Positions 5,742-14,200 of a stretch of DNA of 28,821 nt are shown here, piece after piece (position 1 is the stretch's first letter; every line of letters starts with the position of its first letter). The notes under the pieces were generated by a model that saw nothing but the letters and a program-made list of their open reading frames with translations, ran no database searches and had not been told where the DNA came from. This DNA comes from a virus: the IMG/VR virus record IMGVR_UViG_3300030450_002583, positions 1 to 28,821 of that record. One strand, given 5' to 3'. The position numbers and the translations under genes were made by a program.

Positions 5742-6506
5742 TTACAGGTACTCCGTGATGATGCAGAGACCTGGTGCGCCCGCTCCGCCATATGCCAAGT
5801 CTGCTCCGCCGCCGCCGCCAGACCCATAACCTTCTCCGGCTGCTGGTATTGATGTGATTTCATTTGTTCTCGCTGAACCACCGAAACCATACATGCTGTT
5901 GCCACCCTGGGCTGAACCGGCATTTTGTGTGCGTCCACCTTGCCCGATAATATTTAAGTCGCCACCTGATGCTGTCCCTGACGTTCCAGGCGTGTAGTTG
6001 CTGATTGTTCCACCTCCACCGCCCCCTGCTGTAAGAGTTGTAAAGCTAGTTCCTGACGCAGTGGCAAAACTCGTGCTCCCACCAGCCGATCCTGCCGCGC
6101 TACCACCACCAGCCGCTCCTCCTGCACCGATAGTGACCGTCATTGTGTCCGTGCTAACAACGGTCAATGTTTTTCTAACATAACCCCCTGCTGCACCGCC
6201 ATTAACCTTTGGGCCATCCCCCGATCTTTGTGAACCACCGCCGCCACCCCCTAAAACTTCCACTACAATTTTGGTTACCCCTGAGTTGGGGGTATAACCT
6301 CCCGCAGAGGTGCTAGAGGTGTAAACCACTTGCCGTTCAAATCCAGCAGAGAACCCGCTTGCAGTTCCACTGTTGGCGATAGTTGCACCACTCGCTATAG
6401 CTAGAGTTGCACCCGACGGCACAGTAAACGTATCGCCGGAATCACCAAGCGTAATTGCTGTCCCGGTCGTTGGGGACAGTTTCAAAAGCTTGACTTCGCC
6501 GCTCAT
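5742..6506 (-). CDS. glycine-rich tail-tip adhesin
   Basis: A 254-aa protein. The N-terminal region (about 1-65) has the strand-rich GDTFTVPSGATLAIASGATI pattern of tail-tip stems. From about 75 to the end come repeated glycine runs (VLGGGGGGSQ, GGAAGGYV, TIGAGGAAGGGSAAGSAGG, AGGGGGGT, GSGGGGGADLAYGGAGAPG), closing with LCIITEYL. This is the look of phage adhesins whose receptor domain is a polyglycine-II helix sandwich, such as the S16-type gp38 (family knowledge). The VEVLGGGGGG opening and GGAGAPG-xxIITEY closing are typical of that class. ATG 6506 overlaps the previous stop (ATGA). Likely a host-range determinant. Fold assignment is by pattern only. Confidence 0.75.
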   Translation of the reverse strand: MSGEVKLLKLSPTTGTAITLGDSGDTFTVPSGATLAIASGATIANSGTASGFSAGFERQVVYTSSTSAGGYTPNSGVTKIVVEVLGGGGGGSQRSGDGPKVNGGAAGGYVRKTLTVVSTDTMTVTIGAGGAAGGGSAAGSAGGSTSFATASGTSFTTLTAGGGGGGTISNYTPGTSGTASGGDLNIIGQGGRTQNAGSAQGGNSMYGFGGSARTNEITSIPAAGEGYGSGGGGGADLAYGGAGAPGLCIITEYL

Positions 6507-6793
6507 TTTGGATACCTCGCTTTCACAGCCGCTCGTTTCTCTTGAAGCGCAACAAGACCATCATCAAGAATTGCGTGAATACACTCCTCGATTGATGGGT
6601 ATTCTGCTTTGCGTTTGCGGGAGTATGCTAAAGAATCCCATGCGGCTTGACCTTCTGCAATTTCTGATTCCGACGGTTGAGGTTGATCGCTCAACCACTC
6701 CATTTGCTCACCATTGCCATCACTATTGTCATATAACCTAAAGTCAACGAGAGGCTCAAAACCTAACTGCACTAATGCATTTCCTTTACCCAT
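6503..6793 (-). CDS. tail-tip accessory protein, first copy
   Basis: A 96-aa protein directly after the 201-aa tail-tip gene and one base from its stop. It reads LGFEPLVDFRLYDNSDGNGE, then EWLSDQPQPSESEIAEGQAAW, then SRKRKAEYPSIEECIHAILDD, and ends KRAAVKARYPK. The RKRxxEYPSIEexI element is frequent in small phage proteins that accompany tail fibres (XkdW-like, from memory). The 4500-4835 product shares the LGF-P-DF-L-D, AAW-S and RKR motifs, so the two genes probably arose by duplication together with their partner tail-tip genes. Predicted soluble. Role as chaperone or structural minor is inferred. Confidence 0.7.
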   Translation of the reverse strand: MGKGNALVQLGFEPLVDFRLYDNSDGNGEQMEWLSDQPQPSESEIAEGQAAWDSLAYSRKRKAEYPSIEECIHAILDDGLVALQEKRAAVKARYPK

Positions 6794-6794
6794 C

Positions 6795-7400
6795 CTAAAC
6801 TCCTGCTAACCGGAAACCAGACATATGAGCGTACTGGATGTTGTCGGTATTGCTATAAATCAAAACCATCAGCTCCACATAATCTGATGCTGACAAATTT
6901 AATATCGCGTTTGCCGCTAAATAATGATGATTCGCATCTGGATCAGCGCTCCCAATGACTGTGTAGTCGTTCTTCGTCCCGTTCACCTTCAACCCCATAT
7001 ACACATTATTACTGGCGTTTATGTTGTTAAATTTCGCGCCATACGATATTGAATATTTGCCGCCTTCTCCTGATGGAACAGTAAATTTATTCGATGCGAA
7101 AGCACTATCTGTATCCCAATTTTCCGATCCCAGCGTTGCAACCGTTTCTGTGTCTGCAGTAATACTTTGAGTTGAAGCGTTATATGCAGACCACGACGGA
7201 GTGTTGTCTCCCACCGTCAGCGTTACCCAACTCCCATCACCGTCGGCATCAGACTGCAAATACTTTCCCGCGCCTGGTGAACCGCCCGATATTTTTATCG
7301 TGCCAGGAACTACAACCTTATCGCCCCCGCCCGATGCGCCTAGCGTTAAATCCGTGGTTGCGCCTTCTGGCTCGACCGTATCAACGAATAGTGTGCTCAT
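6795..7400 (-). CDS. putative tail-tip/receptor-binding protein, first copy
   Basis: A 201-aa protein whose ATG 7400 overlaps the tail-fibre stop (ATGA). It has an N-terminal stem (STLFVDTVEPEGATTDLTLG), a linker GAGKYLQSDADGDGSWVTL followed by VGDNTPSW (about residues 42-70), and a C-terminal domain with ENWDTDSAF, FTVPSGEGGKYSISYGAKF and a final SGFRLAGV. Stem, linker and WDTDSAF/FTVPSGExGKYS blocks are shared with the 209-aa product at 4832-5461, while the loops between them differ. This suggests paralogues with diversified binding surfaces. The C-terminal part looks like a trimeric C1q/TNF-type jelly roll (pattern guess). Likely displayed at the tail fibre end. Confidence 0.75.
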   Translation of the reverse strand: MSTLFVDTVEPEGATTDLTLGASGGGDKVVVPGTIKISGGSPGAGKYLQSDADGDGSWVTLTVGDNTPSWSAYNASTQSITADTETVATLGSENWDTDSAFASNKFTVPSGEGGKYSISYGAKFNNINASNNVYMGLKVNGTKNDYTVIGSADPDANHHYLAANAILNLSASDYVELMVLIYSNTDNIQYAHMSGFRLAGV

Positions 7401-8773
7401 AAAATAATCCAGGCTGAACCGCTAGGCACCGTTACAGTGACGCCGCTCGCCACGGTAATCGGGCCGGTTGTGAGGGCGTTAAAGTTTGTACTGATCGTGT
7501 AGTTGTTATCGATCTGGTTTTCGTTTTCAACAAACACTTGCTCGCCAGATCCGCCCGTTGCACCACCACCGACCGGCGCCCAGGCGCTCCCGTTGTGTCC
7601 CTCGAACGAAGATGTCGTCGAGTTAAATCTCAAATAACCCGCGCTAGGCGATCCGTCGCGTTGTCCTGTGGTGCCGCTTGGCAATACGCCCGAACCTGTG
7701 GCGCTAGTCTTGGCTACAACCGTCGCGCTATCGAGTGCAACATCAGCCCAGGCCGAACCTGAGTACACACGCATCCGGTCTGTCGCAGTGTTGAAATACA
7801 GGTCGCCCGCCGTAAGCGCATCGCCGTCATTATCGACAGTCGGATCGCTCGATTTCGCGCCGAGATAGATGTCGTCGAAACTATCTAGCGCGGCCGCAGC
7901 CGATGTTGCCGACGCTGCCGCTGCCGTAGCCGATGATGCGCTCGCGGTTGCACTGGTTGCCGCTGCAGTTGCGCTTGTCGCTCCCGCTGTGGCGCTTGTC
8001 GCTGCTGCCGTCGCGCTGGTTGCTGCTGCGGTCGCCGACGTTGCCGATGCTGTTGCACTGGTGGCCGCTGCGGAAGCCGAGGTCGTCGCACTCGCAGCAT
8101 CAACAATCAACGACCATTTCGCCGCGTCCGTGTTCGAGGAAAGGGGTTGCGCTCCCGAGCTGGTGTGCGCGACTGTGCAGATATAAATGTTGTTGTTGCT
8201 GGTGTCTTTAACCAGGTCACGAATCACATACGCCGTACTCGCTGCCCAATTCCCCAAGAACGTGCCCAACTCCTGGGTAATGTTAGGCGATCCATCGGCT
8301 GCGAAGGCTAATACCTTATTCGCTCGATCCGTTGCGGATTCTGTGAACTCTGCCAGGGGTATGCCCGTCGTGAACTGACCAAAGCGTAACGTGCGCTGGT
8401 CAATATCGCGCTCGACTTGCTGCACCATTTGTACAATCTTGTCGAGGTCGTCGTTTAGCGTTTCCGCTAGTAAATCACCGCCCGTCTGATAATCCGAGGT
8501 GCGTGATACCGGCAAATCCCGGTAGATGGTAACAATGTCGCCAGCGGTAAGACCCGCGCCGAATGTGACGTTACCCCCGGCCGTCGTACCCGCGCCCGAT
8601 ACCTGGTAACTCGTATTGTTCGACGCCGAGCTCAAGGTCATTAAGGTTGAACCCTTATAAACCTTTAGATCGGTATCAACAAAGATCGAAAACCCGTAGG
8701 CGAAAACGGTTTGCGATGCGGATGCTGTGTATTGCACCCGTGGCGTTACATCATTAACGAGTAGCGTCGCCAT
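7397..8773 (-). CDS. tail fibre with T7-type N-terminal domain
   Basis: A 458-aa protein. Residues about 1-140 match the T7 tail-fibre attachment domain (ATLLVNDVTPRVQYTASAS, then YRDLPVSRTSDYQTGG, then LNDDLDKIVQMVQQVERDID), which fixes the fibre to the tail tube. Residues about 174-223 (NWAASTAYVIRDLVKD, IYICTVAHTSSG) look like a small carbohydrate-binding module of the CBM5/12 type. Residues 226-297 are an Ala/Ser/Thr repeat, a flexible or coiled-coil shaft. Residues about 300-345 (GDLYFNTATDRMRVYSGSAW) and 375-402 (GYLRFNSTTSSFEGHNGSAW) are two related short fibre modules. The protein ends with beta-rich repeats (PSGSAWIIL). It is shorter than T7 gp17 (553 aa), and the C-terminal receptor head seems to be supplied by the following genes. 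Confidence 0.88.
   Translation of the reverse strand: MATLLVNDVTPRVQYTASASQTVFAYGFSIFVDTDLKVYKGSTLMTLSSASNNTSYQVSGAGTTAGGNVTFGAGLTAGDIVTIYRDLPVSRTSDYQTGGDLLAETLNDDLDKIVQMVQQVERDIDQRTLRFGQFTTGIPLAEFTESATDRANKVLAFAADGSPNITQELGTFLGNWAASTAYVIRDLVKDTSNNNIYICTVAHTSSGAQPLSSNTDAAKWSLIVDAASATTSASAAATSATASATSATAAATSATAAATSATAGATSATAAATSATASASSATAAAASATSAAAALDSFDDIYLGAKSSDPTVDNDGDALTAGDLYFNTATDRMRVYSGSAWADVALDSATVVAKTSATGSGVLPSGTTGQRDGSPSAGYLRFNSTTSSFEGHNGSAWAPVGGGATGGSGEQVFVENENQIDNNYTISTNFNALTTGPITVASGVTVTVPSGSAWIIL
7883..8098 (-). repeat. in-frame repeat encoding Ala/Thr/Ser shaft (ATSATAA units)
   Basis: Residues 226-297 of the tail fibre are built from about nine imperfect seven-residue units (ATSATAA, ATSATAG, ATSATAS and so on). 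They are encoded by GC-rich, roughly 21-bp repeats rich in GCTGCDG/GCACTGG words. Unit number in such shafts commonly varies by slipped recombination between related phages. Confidence 0.85.
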
Positions 8774-11212
8774 TTAGCCCCCAAACAGTGCCCCTATGTT
8801 TGGCTCCCTGGACGGTGATACTTGTCCTGGGCGCCACCAATGCTCCTGGTCGTAGTCTTTTCGACGATTGCGTTCTTCGCGTCGAAAGCTCCGACCAGCT
8901 TTAGAGTCAACCGCATTCTGGAGTTGATCCCACATCGCTCGCTCGAGGGCGAGGCGTGAGTACCAAAGTGAACCACCTGGGGAATACCGCTCGGCGAATT
9001 TTAGCATTTCCCGCCCCAGGTTGGTATCATCACCGTGCGTTAACTCGTACAGGTTTCCCGCTGTTAATTTCCATGCGTCATCGATAAACCCTGCCGCCGG
9101 GCCCATCGTTGTCGAAACAATGCCCTTACCGAATCGACTCTCGGCAGAGTATAAAAAGTCACCAAATATTCCCGCGCCACCACCCTGTATAAATGCAGCC
9201 GACCAGAATTTTGCGCTGGTCATATCTCGAGGATCGCGACCTCTTGCCAGGTCTTTCATGGTCATTGCAACCGCGCCCATTACCGTCGTCGATACCGCCA
9301 GGCTGCCGAGGTACGCCGCCTTGTCTTGCCATCCACTCTGGCGAGCTCCCCTCATTAAATGCGAGGTGATGATGGTTATGGGGAAGGACTTAAATTGTCC
9401 GACACTTCTGGCAAGCTCGCCGATTAACGTGCCGCGTTTTTGCCCCCAGGTGGTAAATGTTCTCGATCTGGAATCCGGCACAGGAACGGCGAAATCTGTT
9501 TCGCTAAAAATCATTTCCTGTATACGCGTTGTTAGATCCATTCGGGCGCCTTCATCCACATCGGCACGTTTCATCAGGTTCTCGACACTAAAAAACCCCA
9601 CATCCTTATGTTTGATTAGATCGGTGCCACGCATCACATCCCATTCGCTCGCCTTAATCCCATAACCCTCGAACGTATCGCGCAACGGTTTCGGTAAATC
9701 TTTGAATTGTTTGCCTACGTTGTCAGCGATGTACCCCATAAACTCCATGCCGAACGCTTTACGCATTGAATCCGTCCAGGTCGAGAGCAACGAGGCGCGC
9801 ATTGTGAAATCGGCCACCTTTGCCGAGAACCCCGCACCCGTCACCTCGACATGACGATTACCGCCCAATGCCCGCACGACCCACGCATCGGCAGTTAATC
9901 CAGCTCGCACCGCAAACATTCGGTCGTCAGGGCTCGACATAATTTCCAACCCACGCTTTAACACCTTAGTCGCACCCATGCCGTTGAACTTCGCGGTATG
10001 ACGAACGAACGCGATATCAGATATTGCACTTAGCATCGCACCGCCTAAATGCGCTGCGGTTAAATAATTCCTCACCGCACCGGAGAAGTTAGCCAGCATC
10101 ACATTCTCGACTGCGTTCGCTTTGCCACTCACAACATTCCAATGACTCTCGAGCATTTCTTTGTTGTTCCACGAAACACCCGCCCCATCGAGCTCGCCCC
10201 GTTTGATTGCCATATCCCGCAAATAGCGAAACGTTGCATCTGGATTCGGGCCCAATACTTCGAGCTTGGCAATATCGTGCGCCATACCGTTAAGGTGATC
10301 GGTTAGCGTCGTATAAAGATCGGCGTGCCCAAACTCATCGTGATACTTCAACCAGGAATCAGCGTCCTTGAAATGCAATACGCGATGATCCTGGCGACGG
10401 TTCGCCAACTTACTGCCTCCCATTTGCCCAGGCGTAAGATCAGACAATCCATTAGTTCGAATTGTGTTGTAGGCTTTCTCGAGCATGATGCGAAACTCTG
10501 CATCGTTTAATGGGATGCCCACCTCGTTCGTTATCTTGCTGCGATCAAGCAGCGGCGTAATCTTATCCATCCACTCGCCGACCGCCATACGCCCCACTAA
10601 TACCGAATCGTGGAATTGCGGCATACCCCAATCAGCCAGTTTTGGGATCGATCCACCCGCGCGATTGAATCGTCGGCGAGCAGCCTCGGCGACATCAGAC
10701 CACAGCGTCGCCGCTTCTTTGGCTGATGCGTTGCCCGTGCTTTCACCCATGAGCTCACGCAGCATTAATCGAGGTAATTCGACATCCTGAGAAAGCCCGA
10801 GGTTTGTGGTTCGCATCTTGTTCATTGCATCCGCGAATTGCGAGTGCAGCCAACCTTTAACAGCAGTTGCGCGTTGATCGATATTTGATACTCGCGCCTC
10901 GCGCCCTGGGTCTTTCGCTAATAATCCCCATATACCCTCGACAAACCCCCTCGGATGCGCGAGCGCAGCCTGTGTTGCCTGGTGGGTTTTAATGGCTTGC
11001 AGCCCTGCTTGTCGGCGTTTAAGCGCGGTGTCACGCTGTTTCGCAAGCAATACCGCTTGCTCTGCCTGTGTCCTGGCGGCCTCGGGCGATACTTCACCGC
11101 GCAGCGTTAGTGAGTTTTGTAGCGCGTCGATTTGACCAGCGACATGCTGCGCCTCTGCCCTGGTGATTCGACCAGCGGCTACAGATTCCTCTAGGCAATC
11201 GTTAAAGTTCAT
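8774..11212 (-). CDS. internal virion (ejection) protein, 812 aa
   Basis: It starts at ATG 11212, overlapping the stop of the 1182-aa gene (ATGA), and ends one base before the tail fibre start. N-terminal residues 1-90 are helical and charged (ITRAEAQHVAGQIDAL, EAARTQAEQAVLLAKQR). The middle is a long mixed helical region. At about 655-685 lies a hydrophobic stretch (YLGSLAVSTTVMGAVAMTM). It ends EHWWRPGQVSPSREPNIGAL, a closing motif I recall from large internal proteins of temperate podoviruses. Size, position between internal proteins and tail fibre, and lack of any enzyme motif suggest a core or ejectosome component, in the place of the C-terminal part of T7 gp16. No lytic transglycosylase motif is seen. 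Function by position, not by homology I can name. Confidence 0.75.
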   Translation of the reverse strand: MNFNDCLEESVAAGRITRAEAQHVAGQIDALQNSLTLRGEVSPEAARTQAEQAVLLAKQRDTALKRRQAGLQAIKTHQATQAALAHPRGFVEGIWGLLAKDPGREARVSNIDQRATAVKGWLHSQFADAMNKMRTTNLGLSQDVELPRLMLRELMGESTGNASAKEAATLWSDVAEAARRRFNRAGGSIPKLADWGMPQFHDSVLVGRMAVGEWMDKITPLLDRSKITNEVGIPLNDAEFRIMLEKAYNTIRTNGLSDLTPGQMGGSKLANRRQDHRVLHFKDADSWLKYHDEFGHADLYTTLTDHLNGMAHDIAKLEVLGPNPDATFRYLRDMAIKRGELDGAGVSWNNKEMLESHWNVVSGKANAVENVMLANFSGAVRNYLTAAHLGGAMLSAISDIAFVRHTAKFNGMGATKVLKRGLEIMSSPDDRMFAVRAGLTADAWVVRALGGNRHVEVTGAGFSAKVADFTMRASLLSTWTDSMRKAFGMEFMGYIADNVGKQFKDLPKPLRDTFEGYGIKASEWDVMRGTDLIKHKDVGFFSVENLMKRADVDEGARMDLTTRIQEMIFSETDFAVPVPDSRSRTFTTWGQKRGTLIGELARSVGQFKSFPITIITSHLMRGARQSGWQDKAAYLGSLAVSTTVMGAVAMTMKDLARGRDPRDMTSAKFWSAAFIQGGGAGIFGDFLYSAESRFGKGIVSTTMGPAAGFIDDAWKLTAGNLYELTHGDDTNLGREMLKFAERYSPGGSLWYSRLALERAMWDQLQNAVDSKAGRSFRREERNRRKDYDQEHWWRPGQVSPSREPNIGALFGG

Positions 11213-14200
11213 CGTCTAATGCAAGTGAATAGATCAAGTGTGTGTGCATCTTCTTCGGCCAGCTCCTCGAACACCTGGCGCGCGGTTCTGATTTCGGTGA
11301 TGATTTCGCCGTTTTCGTCAACGCGTGATGCTGGTATTTCCAGGTCGGGGTTTTCTCTAAGCGCCTCGCGCAGCTCGAGCGCTTCCGTTTCTGTATAAGC
11401 GGTTAATTCGGGATCGTCTTCTAATAATTCTTTAATGTTCTCGTTATATTCCCGCTCAAATTTGTTCCACTCCATGCGGTACATCTCATCGGATTGTTGC
11501 GATATGGTTAGGTTGTCCCAACCATCAATACCCCAACCCTCGCCCTGTCTTTCGGGTATAATTTGACCCATGGCAGGCCCACCAGATTCACCACCCTCGG
11601 ACAACGTAATTGCCCGTCTTTCCTGGGACGGTATGCCCGTCGTAGTAACTCGCGACCCTGCCGATAATGCGCTGTCTGCCTGGTCTAGTGTTAAGCCTGG
11701 CAAGCGTTGGCGCGCGGTTCCCGTTCCGGTTGTACTAGACGAAGCGCGCAACCTATCAGAGAGTGATTGGAACTCTAGGTTTGATCGTTGGTTTGCAGCG
11801 TCATAGAGCACCGCCATCTCATTCTGTAATCGGTCATAGTCGGCCTGATTCTTGATTATTGTTCTGCCGTCCTTCCCCACTTCAAAGGTTTCGCGCCACA
11901 CATAATAAAGATCGTGTCCGCCTTCTTTGAATTTGGCCGTCCACATTTCGCGACCAATAATTTGCACTTCGCCGATTCGCCCGTCTGAATGACGAATTAG
12001 AATTTTATTGTCTACATAGCCTTGTACCGCGTGCCGGTTCCATCCCTCATCGATTAGCGCCAGGCGCTTACTTAATGCGCTAATAATGGCTGCCGCTTGT
12101 GCTGGTGTATCCACAACAAACGAGGTGCGCGTCACATCGGTAATTTCTGAATATTCCCCATCGTATTTATCCGCCACCTTGCGCTCGATACTCTCACGAT
12201 CTTTATGTCGCCACCCTGTGCCCTCTTGCGCCGGTGGTGGAACGTGCTCCCCACCCACCTCGGCAGCTACCTCGTCAGCAATTGCCTCGAGCTTGTTCTG
12301 GTTTGCTATTGCTATCTTGTCGTCAGTACCGACCAGACCGCGAATGGTCTTGACCTTTAGCTGTGACGACCTAAATGCCGCTTCGACTAAATCTTTCTCG
12401 ACCTCTGTTAGTGTTTGCAGCGCAATCGGGCGCCCCACTTCCGGCGTTAAATCAGGCGTTAACTCGGCGGGCGAAGGCGCGCGGTTCTCTGCTTTAATGC
12501 GCGCGCGTATGTCGTCATATAACGCTTGATCCCTTAGTGGTGATCCATCACTGGCGGTTGGGGTTGTTTCGAGCGGGCGTCCGCCAGGGCCATCCGCAAC
12601 CCGTCCGCTATCGCTAACAACTCCTCCCCGTCGAGCGAGTCTAAATTCGTTTCCCTCGAGAAAAGCCCGAGTGACAAGTCCGACGTTTTCTCCGTTTTTG
12701 ATCCTTTGGGCCGCTTTGTTGAGCGCTTCCGAGATGGGGCCTTTCGTGTTGGCGAGTCTCGATAGGGCTTCGATTGCTGTGTCATCTTCTGCAAACCTCT
12801 CTAGGTTAGCCTCGCGATTCATTCGATTGCCGAGGCCGGTTAACGCCGCATCCTTATCGAGTACCGTTCTGAGTAATGCACGGTCTTGTTTAAGTAAACG
12901 CAACGAGTTTTCGAGCACCTGGGCGCGCTCCTTAAATAACGTTTCTGCTAACGTCATACCGCCGAATAGGTCTTGTGTTTCGACGCGCTGAAACCCCGCT
13001 ACCTTTATTTGTTCTGTAATCATGCGCGCCTGGAGGCGATTGGCTGGATTACTTCGTACCAATGCTTGCAGCGCGGCGATCTGCCCTGGCCCTTGCGGGA
13101 TTAACTCACCAACAACCGCCGCCAGGCGGTGCTCTTTTGGCTTGAGTGCGTTAGCTGCATACTGAAACGCCTCATCGTCAAGGCGCGCCATGTTGCGGCC
13201 GTCGCGCACCAGGGCAGAGTTAGGCGGTAATACGGCGTTGTAATCGTCGCCCATTTCTCGCAACACCTTGGCAACGTCGAGAATGCTGCCCGTGTCTTGC
13301 TGAATATTCGTGATGGCTGCGCGGATTCGCACATCGCGCGGTGTGTACCCATCAGCCTCTCGATAGATTCGCGCGCCGATTTTAATTGTTTCTGGGTCTG
13401 CGCCTTCTGCAATCAGTCGATTCGCTAGGCCGATACGCTGGTGCCCATCAACCACAAACCGCTCGCCCGCCTTATTCTCGAAAACAGTGATTAAACCGGC
13501 TGCTTCTTCATCCCATTTGCTAACGCCTTTCAGCCTGGCGGTAACGCCCGCTGCATCGCCGCCCTCTTTGAATTGGAATGTTTCGGCGTCTACTTTTATC
13601 TTTTGCGGATCAACGCGCACCGGATCGGGCACATCGCCCATCCGTATCGGTTGATGCTCTGGTTTGACCGGCATTGAAGCCGTTGGCGCCTCACCTCTTG
13701 AAAGGCTATCCCAGGCGATATCGAGATTCGTAACGTGCAGCAGCTCATCATCAGGACGCACAACAATCGTTAACGCTCCATCTGCACCGACTTCCCAACC
13801 GCGCGGGGTTTCCCCTACCGCATCCGCCCATCGCCACATTACCTCTGCGGCTTCTGTTTCTCCCTCAACATTTAATCGATTGCCAGTGTCACGAAGTACC
13901 GCCGCCGCTTCTTCTTTGGTATGTGTATCGCGCAGCGTGCGATATAACGCCTTGCCACTTAACGCACCGCCCTCGAGGATGCCGCGAAACGCAGCCGCGC
14001 CGCCACTCACCATTAACGTGACCATCGCAGCATCGGCTATTGTGTAATCCCTGCCGAGTGCTTGCTTTTGAAAATACACATGTGGCTGAATAATCGACGC
14101 CTCGATGCCACCAAATATCGCCGCGTCGGTTTTCATTCCGTGAAAGATTTTGCCCGCAGTCCCTAGATGCGCGGCCTTTGCTGCGGTTAACGGCCAGGAG

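Noticed and set aside
7883-8098. CRISPR-like or tandem non-coding repeat
   Set aside because: The repeats are in frame, imperfect and encode a fibre shaft. There are no spacers of constant length.
7869-8186. Plus-strand Ala/Val-rich frame that looks like a membrane protein
   Set aside because: It is the reverse reading of the Ala/Thr shaft repeat of the tail fibre. The hydrophobicity is produced by the repeat.
9021-9665. Plus-strand open frame of 214 codons
   Set aside because: It lies wholly inside the 812-aa minus-strand gene, has no ribosome binding site or domain-like sequence, and mirrors the codon pattern of the real gene.
12086-12529. Plus-strand open frame of 147 codons
   Set aside because: Opposite-strand shadow of the RelA/SpoT-like region of the 1182-aa gene. 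It is Ser/Ala/Thr-rich without any family features.
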